Assembly: GCF_009870125.1 (NCBI RefSeq)
Contig: NC_046681.1
Location: forward strand, 30,642,868-30,706,867
Direction: 5' to 3'
From: Drosophila pseudoobscura
Taxonomy: Eukaryota > Arthropoda > Insecta > Diptera > Drosophilidae
DNA: 64,000 nucleotides
Shown one piece after another: positions 49,001-57,934 of the stretch. The position numbers and the translations under genes are program-made. Every line of letters starts with the position of its first letter. Within the stretch, counting starts at the first letter, position 1. Below the pieces are notes generated by a model that saw nothing but the letters and a program-made list of their open reading frames with translations, was not told the DNA's origin and did not search any database.

Positions 49001-51013
49001 TCAGCCGCCGCCATCATCTGGATTCTGGAGCTGCCGCTGTTCATCATCAGGTTCTCTGCTGGGGCCGTCATTTGCCTGCGTAGCAGCTGCATTTGCGCTA
49101 CTGCGGCTGATTTCCATGTTGTGTGTTGCAAATGGATTGCGCAGCCAGTTCTCGCGTCTGACTTGGAGCAGTATTGTTTGGATGGCTGTCAGGCTTCTGT
49201 TGCTGTTTGGATTGTGCTCTTCAATCATTGCGGTATACCTTGGCCTGGCCAGCCTTCTTGGAATGTATGGATGCGTTGCGATCTCACAGGCAAGTAAGTT
49301 TGTGTGCTGCATTAGCCGAGTGTAGTAGTTCCTGCAGAGTCTGTTAAAAACTTCTTCCACAGTTGCTACTTGGAGATCCGCATGCAGTGCATTGTTGCTC
49401 ACATACCAGGGAGCATTCGTCATTGCTCTGAGAGCTTTGTTTTGGATCGTCTGGAGCTTGGCCATTTGCATGCTTGAAGTCAGTGGCCCCCAGACTGGCA
49501 TGGCATACTGCCATATTGGGGCAATCAGCTGCTTATAAAGGAGGACCTTTGGAGGTAGTGGGAGTTTGCTGTTTCTGCCGATGATCCAGTCGAGCTTTTT
49601 GATCCGGGCTCTTGTTTTAGTGACAACAGCCGCTACGTGTTTATTAAAATTGAGCTTCGTATCCATTTGTATTCCCAGGTATGGCATGACGGATTTTTTG
49701 GCCAGGAGTTGCCCGGCTAACCTTGGAGTTGGAGTGTGTTGCTGCACAGGTGAGAGAGTGTGTAGAACATGAGCAGTTTTTGCAAGACTGATGGTTATTC
49801 CCCATTTCTTAGACCATGATAATGCATCTGCTAGGAGCCGCTCCATATTTTCGTTGGCTTGTTTTGGACTCAGGGCAGATACGAGGTATACTGCGTCATC
49901 AGCGTACGTTGCAAGCATTTGGGTTGCGTTTGCGTGTCTTGGTGGCTGCGGCATGTCGGCAGTGTAGAGATTGTAGAGCACTGGGCCAAGTACGCTTCCT
50001 TGCGGCACTCCAGCGGTTATGTGCTTTAGGCTTGAGGTGATGTTGTTGCAGCAGACGACTTTGAAGCTTCTGTCTGAGAGATAGCTGGTGAGTAGAGTGT
50101 ATAAATTGTCAGGTATTATCGTTTTAACTTTGCAGAGTAGACCCTGATGCCAGACTCTATCGAAAGCTTCCTGGATATCCATGTACACGGCACTGCAATG
50201 CCGCTGCGCTTCGTAGGATCTGAGGATAAATTGCGTGACACGTCCGATTTGCTGTTCCGCTGAGTGCTGAGTTCTGAAGCCAAATTGATGGTTAGGAATA
50301 GCCATGGCGAAGCTTTCTTCTTCAAAGAGTCGCTTGAGGATGAGGCGTTCGAGGATTTTGGAGAAACCTGTAAGTAGGCTGATGGGTCTGTAGGACTCAA
50401 GCCTATCACTCGGCTTTCCTGGCTTCCTTAACATTGAGATTTTTGCGCATTTCCAGGACTTTGGGAAATGGCCGAACTGCAGAGCCGAGTTACATATCAG
50501 CAGCAGATACTCGATGGCAGATGTTGGCAGAGATTTAATGACGCGATTGTCGATGCTGTCGAAACCGGGTGCCTTTTTCGTCTTGAGCTTCTTAATTTCC
50601 GATTTGAGTTCCTGGATGGTCACAGGTCTGATTATTTGAGCAGCTGGACCGTTTTCTTGCAATACTGCGTTAATTTCTTCTCTGTCTTCTAGGGCTGCCG
50701 TGATCTTTGGCGTGAAACGTGCTTCCAGGTGCTGCGCAAAGGCCTCAGCTTTTTCCTCCGTTGTTTTGCACCAAGGATCAGCAGGAGCTTGCTGCCCTTC
50801 CGCCACGTGCCTTCTGACTGGCAGATTTGGAATAGGCTGTCTCTTGATTGTGTTGGTGAGCCGCCATAGTTTCTGCATGCTGTACCTATCAGTTGGGTCG
50901 ATGTCGTGTAACAGTCTGTTCATTTGTTTGTCTTTTTGCAGCTTGATCCGTTTACGTATTCTGTTAGTCAGCTGATTGATAGTGCGTGCAATGAGGGGGT
51001 TGGAGCACCTATT
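49001..51013 (-). pseudogene. ORF2 fragment (RT and C-terminus), family V copy L
   Basis: The frame is open from the truncation at 51013 to the native stop; the first internal Met is at 50923 (640 residues). It contains DPTDRYSMQKLWRLTN, SYRPISLL, NHQFGFR, YMDIQEAFDRVW, GVPQGSVLGP, YADD (49895-49906) and the C-terminal region. The endonuclease is lost. The protein resembles family I ORF2 most closely. Confidence 0.9.
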
Positions 51014-51014
51014 T

Positions 51015-51592
51015 TCTGATGTGTTCGTCTTGCGAACTAAATTGGCAGTCTCTCTTCATGTCGAACCAATCCCATCGCCACCTGCATTAGCAGGGGGGGA
51101 GGGAGGCTGACATGAAGAGAGAACCGTTTTATTTGATTATACTCTTAAAATTAGCATATTTTACAAATAGTTTCGCGCCGGCTGCTTATCTACATTACAT
51201 GTAGTTGCAGAAGTGGCTGTTAATTGGCAGGGTAACATTTGTTACGATATTGGCTTATTTGGTATTTTTTAGTAGGTATCGATAGTTTGTCTAAATGCTA
51301 GGGTAACACTATACTTATTGCTACTTTGTTTACATTATTTTAATTGTTTTTATTTTGTTTTCAGGTGGAGTATGCAGCCGTGGAGAACATCATTACGCCT
51401 ATTGGCCTCGTCGTCGGCTGTGAAGTGAGATCCTTGCGAGTGTCGGCGCTGAGCTGGGACTGCAGGACAGCATCAACAGGGCTGAAGCTGGCCGAGGTCC
51501 AGTGCATCGTCATTCTGGATGTGGATTTCAAATTTCTGTGGAGGTGAGAGGCTTCGTATCTGTGGAAGAATAGAAAGGTTTTTAGTTTCTTT
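51015..51592 (-). other. 3' UTR of family V copy N with antisense exon and intron
   Basis: Same plan as copy L: 14-bp hairpin module, plus-strand acceptor ending at 51364, exon-like block 51365-51543 and a 53-nt GTGAGA...TTTCAG interval (51544-51596). The exon and intron lengths equal those of copy L despite base differences. Confidence 0.7.
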
Positions 51593-52988
51593 TCAGCCGC
51601 CGCCATCATCTGGATTTTGGAGCTGCCGCCAACCATCATCAGGTTCTCTGCTGGGGCCGTCATTTGCCTGCGTAGCAGCTGCATTTGCGCTACTGCGGCT
51701 GATCTCCATATTGTGCGTTGCAAATGGATTGCGCAGCCAGTTCTCGCGTCTGACTTGAAGCAGTATTGTTTGGATGGCTGTCAGGCTTCTGTTGCTGCTT
51801 GGATTATGTTCTTCTATCATTGCGGCATACCTTGGCCTGGCCAGCCTTCTTGGAATGTATGGATGCGTTGCGATCTCACAGGCAAGTAAGTTTGTGTGCT
51901 GCATTAGCCGAGTGTAGTAGTTCCTGCAGAGTCTGTTATAAACTTCTTCCACAGTTGCTACTTGAAGATCCGCATGCAGTGCATTGTTGCTCACATACCA
52001 GGGAGCATTTGTCATTGCTCTGAGAGCTTTGTTTTGAATCGTCTGGAGCTTGGTCATTTGCATGCTTGAAGTCAGTGGCCCCCAGACTGGCATGGCATAC
52101 TGCCATATTGGGGCAATCAGCTGCTTGTAAAGGAGGACCTTTGGAGGTGGTGGGAGTTTGCTGTTTCTGCCGATGATCCAGTCGAGCTTTTTGATCCGGG
52201 CCCTTGTTTTAGTGACAACAGCCGCTACGTGTTTATTGAAATTGAGCTTCATATCCATTTGTATTCCCAGGTATGGCATGACGGATTTTCTGGCCAGGAG
52301 TTGCCCGGCTAACCTTGGAGCTGGAGTGTGTTGCTGCGCAGGTGAGAGAGTGTGTAGAACATGAGCAGTTTTTGCAAGACTGATGGTTATTCCCCATTTC
52401 TTAGACCATGATAATGCATCAGCCAGGAGCCGCTCCATATTTTCGTTGGCTTGTTTTGGACTCAGGGCAGATACGAGGTATACTGCGTCGTCAGCGTACG
52501 TTGCTAGCATTTGGGTTGCGTTTGCGTGTCTTGGTGGCTGCGGCATGTCGGCAGTGTAAAGGTTGTAGAGCACTGGGCCAAGTACGCTTCCTTGCGGCAC
52601 TCCAGCGGCTATGTGCTTTAGGCTTGAGGTGATGTTGTTGCAGCAGACAACTTTGAAGCTTCTGTCTGAGAGGTAGCTGGTGAGTAGAATGTATAAATTG
52701 TCAGGTATTATCGTTTTAACTTTGCAGAGAAGACCCTGATGCCAGACTCTATCAAAAGCTTCCTGGATATCCATGTACACGGCACTGCAATGTCGCTGCG
52801 CTTCGTATGATCTGAGGATAAATTGCGTGACTCGTCCGATTTGCTGTTCCGCTGAGTGCTGACTTCTGAAGCCAAATTGATGGTTTGGAATAGCCATGGC
52901 AAAGCTTTCTTCTTCAAAGAGTCGCTTGAGGATGAGGCGTTCGAGGATTTTGGAGAAGCCTGTAAGTAGGCTGATGGGTCTGTAGGAC
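51593..52988 (-). pseudogene. ORF2 fragment (RT and C-terminus), family V copy N
   Basis: About 465 codons from SYRPISLLTGF to the native stop, with the YADD site at 52487-52498. The open frame extends rightwards to 53038 through the tail and 3' end of element P, giving a fortuitous N-terminus (MRQGHTKCSEQ...). N-terminal RT motifs and the endonuclease are missing. Confidence 0.9.
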
Positions 52989-52994
52989 TTTTTT

Positions 52995-53046
52995 AATGTG
53001 TAAACTTGCTCAGAGCACTTAGTGTGACCCTGACGCAATCTTTATT
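52995..53046 (-). terminator. 3' end of family IV copy P with AATAAA
   Basis: Sense AATAAA (TTTATT at 53041-53046) lies 46 nt from the tail, with no large hairpin between. The terminus is ACACATT. The equivalent in copy Q is at 60656-60661. Confidence 0.65.
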
Positions 53047-54490
53047 AATGTTCTTATTACTATTAGCAACATATAACATTATTTATGGAAACTTACAATT
53101 TTTTTAACATTTAGGTATTTTTTTTTAACATTACATTGATAAAAATTTAACATTGATAAAAATATACAGAAAAATACTATACAGTTATCGATTACTGGCT
53201 TTTGTAAACAAAGTTAAGATTGGCTTGTGTTTTCTTTTTTTTGACTTAGGCATAAAAATTTTGTAACGCCGCTCCTGGACCCCTCATCCGGTGCGAAACG
53301 GAGGCATGGACGACAGGGAGACCTCCAAGCATCGGCAACGCAAGCGCGACATCGCCTCGTCCCTCTTTTCCTGGCCGAATCCAATCGATGCAACTCTAAG
53401 AAGAACGGACGCATATGCTTCTTTCTGTGGATGAATATGAAACTCCTGGCTGATTTTAATATTATTTTATTTTCAGGTTTATGTTTTGTTTGTATTTTAT
53501 TTGCAGGTTTTGATTGGTTTGTTTGGAAGCTATCGTAGTAAGTGAATTAATTTGTGTTTTGGCTGATTATTAAATGTATTCTATTTGCAGGTTCAATTGA
53601 TTTATTTGGAGGTTTGCGTTGTATTTGGTAAGCGAGTCTATTTATGTTTTGGCTGATTTTGATTGTATTTTATTTGCAGATATTGATTGGTTCGTTTGGA
53701 AGCTAGCGTGGTAAGTAAATTAATTTGTGTTTTGACTGATTTTAATTGTATTTTATTTGCAGGTTCAATTGGTTTATTTGGAGGTGTGCGTTGAATTTGG
53801 TAAGCGAGTTTATTTCTGTTTTGGCTGATTTTAATTGTATTTTATTTGCAGATTGTGATTGGTTTGTTTGGAAGCTAGCGTGGTAAGTAAATTAATTTGT
53901 GTTTTGACTGATTTTAATTGTATTTTATTTGCAGGTTCAATTGGTTTATTTGGAGGTGTGCGTTGAATTTGGTAAGCGAGTTTATTTCTGTTTTGGCTGA
54001 TTTTGATTGTATTTTATTTGCAGATATTAATTGGTTTGTTTGGAAGCTAGCGTGGTAAGTAAATTAATTTGTGTTTTGACTGATTTTAATTGTATTTTAT
54101 TTGCAGGTTCAATTGGTTTATTTGGAGGTGTGCGTTGAGTTTGGTAAGCGAGTTTATTTCTGTTTTGGCTGATTTTGATTGTATTTTATTTGCAGATATT
54201 GATTGGTTTGCTTGAATGCTAGCGTGGTAAGTAAATTTATTTGTGTTTTGACTGATTTTAATTGTATTTTATTTGCAGGTTCAATTGGTTTATTTGGAGG
54301 TGTGCGTTGAATTTGGTAAGCGAGTTTATTTCTGTTTTGGCTGATTTTGATTGTATTTTATTTGCAGGTTTTGATTGGTTTGCTTGGAGGTGATTTGGTA
54401 AGTGGTTTAAGTTATGTTTTGGCTGCTTTTAATTAGTTTTATTTGTAGGTTTATACTTTCTGGATTTTTGCTGTACCATTGGATCAAGTC
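53047..54490 (-). other. 3' UTR of family IV copy P
   Basis: A moderately GC-rich block (53260-53420) near the tail is followed by the AT-rich antisense splice-site array. A 66-codon sense frame at 53214-53414 recurs as 77 codons in copy Q at 60787-61020 (MRPFFLELHRLDSARKRG...). It has no known domain and I do not call it a gene. Confidence 0.7.
53476..54450 (+). repeat. Antisense splice-site array with 52-53-nt introns, family IV copy P
   Basis: About ten plus-strand units alternate between two exon-like blocks: a 31-nt one (for example 53507-53537 and 53680-53710) and a 37-nt one (53591-53627, starting GTTCAATTG). Between them lie intron-like intervals of 52-53 nt (53538-53590, 53628-53679 and onwards) with GTAAGT or GTAAGC donors, a CTGATTTTAAT branch-like string and TTTTATTTGCAG acceptors. 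The constant interval length matches the minimal intron size of Drosophila. Copy Q has the same array at 61080-61885. Confidence 0.75.
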
Positions 54491-57400
54491 TTAACCATTC
54501 GGCTGGAGGACGCCTTCCTCTTCATCCCCTCTGTGGTCTGGCACTATAATTCTTTGTATACCCAATGGTTGGCCCCTGATTCTTTCAAGTATTGTTTCCC
54601 TAGTAAATTTCCCTTGAGCATACATTTTTCTGTACACGTTTATTTGTAGTTCGCAGAATCTGTCCGGGTGTTTGTATGGTTTTTTCTTCCGTTCGGCCTC
54701 TCTATTGTCCATTTTAGCCTTTTCCAGTCTTTCCTGTTCTTCATTTTCTAACCTCAGCAGAGTAGGAAGTCCTTTCCTCAGGATGGGTACATACTTCTCT
54801 GCTATAACTTTGCGTTCAGCTTCGGAATAGTATCGAGTAGGATCCAGATCTGGATTTGGTTGTTGTTGACGTTGTCCAATACAACGCGGGAGGATAAACT
54901 TCCGGAGTTGATTGTCATATCTGTGACGGCTAGATTTCAATCTATTAGGGACATGGGGGTTGGTCAGCAGTCTGGCCACTTCGGAGTTTGAGTGATCCAC
55001 AAGTGAATTAGCGAGACGGCCGCTAGCCTTCTCGTAAACCTCCTCGACAGTTTTGATATTGTATACACTTCTGATATTGTCGTTTCTTGTATATATTGTG
55101 GCCCTAACTGCCCTCCTCACTAGTTTGTTTTGGAGTGTTTGTATCTTTTTCACTAATGAGTCAGAAGCCAAAGCACCCCAGACTGGAAAAGCATAAAACC
55201 AAATTGGCATGATTAATTGTTTTAGGATCGTCACTTTGCATTCTTTGGCAAGCCGGCTTTTGCAGCCAATAATCCAATCAAGTTTAATTGACGCAGTTCT
55301 TGTCTTATTTATAATGGCTTTGACATGGTGGTTAAGGCTAAGTTTCCTATCGAGCGTAACCCCAAGATACATTTGTTTGAATTTGTTGGGAATTCTTTGT
55401 CCATTTAACTTAGGCGTACTTTCTTGCTGTGTTTTGCTAAGTTTATTCAGTGTGAAAAATACGTGGGCTGTTTTCTTTTCGTTAATGCCCATTTCCCATT
55501 TTTTAGCCCAAACACTGAACTTATTTAAATATTGTTCGTTCATTTTTGCCGCTGTCAAGGGGAAGTCCGCTCTGCTCATTATAATTGTGTCATCTGCATA
55601 CGTAGCTAACATTCTGTTTTTTTCCCTTAGTACCGGTATCGAAGTGGGGTGATATCCATTCAAGCAGTTTGGTAGCGGAACGTCAGATGAGTAAATGCTG
55701 TATAGAAGTGGACCTAAATTGCTGCCCTGAGGAACCCCGGCTTTTATTTTTCCAATTCTCGATGTAATACCATTGTTGGTAATTACTTCGAAGGTCCTTT
55801 CATTTAGGTAGCTTTCTAGTAGCTTGAAGGCCTGAAGAGACACCAGTTTTGATAGCTTATATAGCAAACCGGTGTGCCATACTCTATCAAACGCTTCAGA
55901 TATATCTATAAAAACAGCTGAGCAGTATTGTTTTTCTTCGAAGGCCTCCATAATGAACTGCGTTACTCTTGCTAGCTGTTGTTCAGTGGCATGTTCTTTT
56001 CGAAACCCAAATTGATGTGTGGGAAGGGCTCTAGAGAAATCCTCAAAGTCAAATAATCGTTTAATAAAAAGTTTTTCAAAGGTTTTAGCTAATCCAGAAA
56101 GGAGACTGATTGGGCGATAGGATGTTACCGACTGAGCAGGCTTATTTGGCTTAAGAAGTAATGTGATTGTGGCGTGTTTCCAAGCTTGCGGGAAGTGACC
56201 CAATCTCAGCATTGAGTTGAAGATCAGGAGAATATATAGTAGGGCTTTCTTTGGGAGAGCCTTGATTAACACATTGTCTATTCTGTCTTTACCTGGGGAT
56301 TTATTCAAGATCAAGTTTTTAATTTCGGTTGTCAATTCTGGGAGTGTAAATGGTCTGAGAGGACGTGTTTGTGTCTTTGTTGCTGCATCCGTCAGCTTCT
56401 GTTTCTCAATGTCTAGGTCTTTTTGTGTCGTCTCGCGTTCCTTTTCTGAGCTTGTATGTCTGGGCTTAAATCGTTGTTCAAAGTGAGAGACAAATACTTC
56501 GGCTTTCTCTTCGTTACTCTTGGTCCATACGGGTCGTTGGTTAGAGTTCCCCGTCTGCGTGCAAATGGGCCAGTTTGGTTGTGGCTGTCTCTTGATTGTA
56601 TTTGTTACTTTCCAGAGCTTTGCCATTTTGTATCTGTCTTGCGTGTTTATACCTTCAAATTGCTGATTAATGTTGTTTGTTTTTAATTTTTGTAATTTTT
56701 TCCTGAGGGTGTTCTGGGCGGCCTTGTACAGTGTTTTAGCCTCTTCTGTGTGGAATATTTTAAATCTGAGGTTCAGTTCGTTTTTTATTTGCAGAAGCGC
56801 TTTAGTTTCATCGTCTAGTTTATAGCGTGCTTTGTCCATCCTTCGTTGGCTGTTTGAATTCCCAGATCTTAATCTTTGATTGGAGTTTACATTTTTAGTG
56901 GCTAGTTTTATCGCGTTATGTATGTTTGTAGTTAGTATTTTTACTGCGTCGTCAATATCCAGTCCCGAGTGAATTTCCGTGTTTAAGTTTATGGTCTGTT
57001 CCAAGTGCTCTTTTACTCTGTTAATATTTGTTTTCTTTGTAATTAGACGTCTGCCTATAGAACTTTGGGTGAATGTGTCGGCCCCATTTGTACACATTTC
57101 GATGGTTATTGGCAGGTGATCGGAGTCCAGACTGCTACATGAATGGATTTTCATCCTATTTACTGTAATACCCCCACAAACAGCAAAGTCGATGGCTGAG
57201 GGTCTTTTTCTGCTGTCGTATGGATAGTGGGTTGCACCTCCTGTGGCCAGGATGTTGTATCTGGCTCCAGAGCTCACAGCTTGCATCAGGGCACGTCCTC
57301 TCCTACAGGATCTGGGGTTCCCCCACCATGGGTGCTTAGCATTCCAATCTCCGCAGCAAATGAACCCGGAGGTACCCCCCAATATGTTGTCAAAATGCAG

Positions 57401-57880
57401 GAGTAGTGATCTGAAATGATTCTCAGTCCAATTGAAGTTAGGTGGGCAGTACGTCGGTGCAACCACGATCATGTTTCTCCTCTTGTTGTTTATTGGGATT
57501 ATTACAATTGGGGTACATTGAAGGAAATCGGTGCTAATGGGTTCCAGTGCAGCATGTCTAACATTTTCTTTCACATATACCACGACCCCCCCTTTTTTGT
57601 GGTTTATAGGATTGGCAGTGTGGTATGAGATATAGTTTGGTATTTTCAGTAGGTCAGCGCTCTGTTTAGTTCTAGTTTCAATAACCATCATTATTTGTAT
57701 GTCCCCATTTGTCATGAATGTTTCAAGTTCAGCCATTTTATTTTTGATCCCACAGGCGTTCCAGAAAGCTATTTTTAGCCTGTTGGAGTTGGGCAGGTTT
57801 GCCCTGGTCGTGTCAAGAGTTTGTGGCGGAAAGTGATTGGAATGTGGGAAATGGTTTGCGTTATTATTGTTTGTGTTCAT
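54491..57880 (-). CDS. ORF2 endonuclease-reverse transcriptase, family IV copy P (1129 aa)
   Basis: An intact jockey-clade ORF2. The APE endonuclease has FWNACG with N41, E68 in VIETR, YCPPNFNW, GDWNAKHPWWGN, SAIDFAV and SDHLP. RT motifs: SYRPISLL, HQFGFRKEHA, FIDISEAFDRVW, GVPQGSNLGP, YADD at residues 761-764, and YLGVTLD. The C-terminal region is basic and highly charged (ERLEKAKMDNREAERKKK). It starts 54 nt after the gag stop with no overlap, unlike family I. A C-terminal part and an N-terminal stump of the same protein survive in copy Q. Confidence 0.96.
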   Translation of the reverse strand: MNTNNNNANHFPHSNHFPPQTLDTTRANLPNSNRLKIAFWNACGIKNKMAELETFMTNGDIQIMMVIETRTKQSADLLKIPNYISYHTANPINHKKGGVVVYVKENVRHAALEPISTDFLQCTPIVIIPINNKRRNMIVVAPTYCPPNFNWTENHFRSLLLHFDNILGGTSGFICCGDWNAKHPWWGNPRSCRRGRALMQAVSSGARYNILATGGATHYPYDSRKRPSAIDFAVCGGITVNRMKIHSCSSLDSDHLPITIEMCTNGADTFTQSSIGRRLITKKTNINRVKEHLEQTINLNTEIHSGLDIDDAVKILTTNIHNAIKLATKNVNSNQRLRSGNSNSQRRMDKARYKLDDETKALLQIKNELNLRFKIFHTEEAKTLYKAAQNTLRKKLQKLKTNNINQQFEGINTQDRYKMAKLWKVTNTIKRQPQPNWPICTQTGNSNQRPVWTKSNEEKAEVFVSHFEQRFKPRHTSSEKERETTQKDLDIEKQKLTDAATKTQTRPLRPFTLPELTTEIKNLILNKSPGKDRIDNVLIKALPKKALLYILLIFNSMLRLGHFPQAWKHATITLLLKPNKPAQSVTSYRPISLLSGLAKTFEKLFIKRLFDFEDFSRALPTHQFGFRKEHATEQQLARVTQFIMEAFEEKQYCSAVFIDISEAFDRVWHTGLLYKLSKLVSLQAFKLLESYLNERTFEVITNNGITSRIGKIKAGVPQGSNLGPLLYSIYSSDVPLPNCLNGYHPTSIPVLREKNRMLATYADDTIIMSRADFPLTAAKMNEQYLNKFSVWAKKWEMGINEKKTAHVFFTLNKLSKTQQESTPKLNGQRIPNKFKQMYLGVTLDRKLSLNHHVKAIINKTRTASIKLDWIIGCKSRLAKECKVTILKQLIMPIWFYAFPVWGALASDSLVKKIQTLQNKLVRRAVRATIYTRNDNIRSVYNIKTVEEVYEKASGRLANSLVDHSNSEVARLLTNPHVPNRLKSSRHRYDNQLRKFILPRCIGQRQQQPNPDLDPTRYYSEAERKVIAEKYVPILRKGLPTLLRLENEEQERLEKAKMDNREAERKKKPYKHPDRFCELQINVYRKMYAQGKFTRETILERIRGQPLGIQRIIVPDHRGDEEEGVLQPNG

Positions 57881-57934
57881 GTCTGTAAATTATTGGCTAG
57901 TTTAGTTAGATATAATGTATAGCAATGAGTTGTT

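Larger units (their letters stand above)
48422..51013 (-). mobile_element. Family V (TART-like) element copy L, 5'-truncated
   Basis: A 3' UTR of about 580 bp plus the RT-containing part of ORF2. The 3' end reads CTGATGTGTTCG, preceded by only about three T. The copy is truncated upstream of the RT domain, followed directly by the 3' end of copy N of the same family. Gag and endonuclease are absent. Confidence 0.92.
51015..52988 (-). mobile_element. Family V element copy N, 5'-truncated
   Basis: A second copy of the same family, slightly diverged from L and cut within the RT domain at SYRPISLL. The tail of element P (six T, 52989-52994) follows directly. Confidence 0.92.

Noticed and set aside
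53214..53414. Short sense frame MRPFFLELHRLDSARKRG... in family IV 3' UTRs (also 60787-61020)
   Set aside because: 66-77 codons, different ends in the two copies, no recognised family; kept as a remark only.
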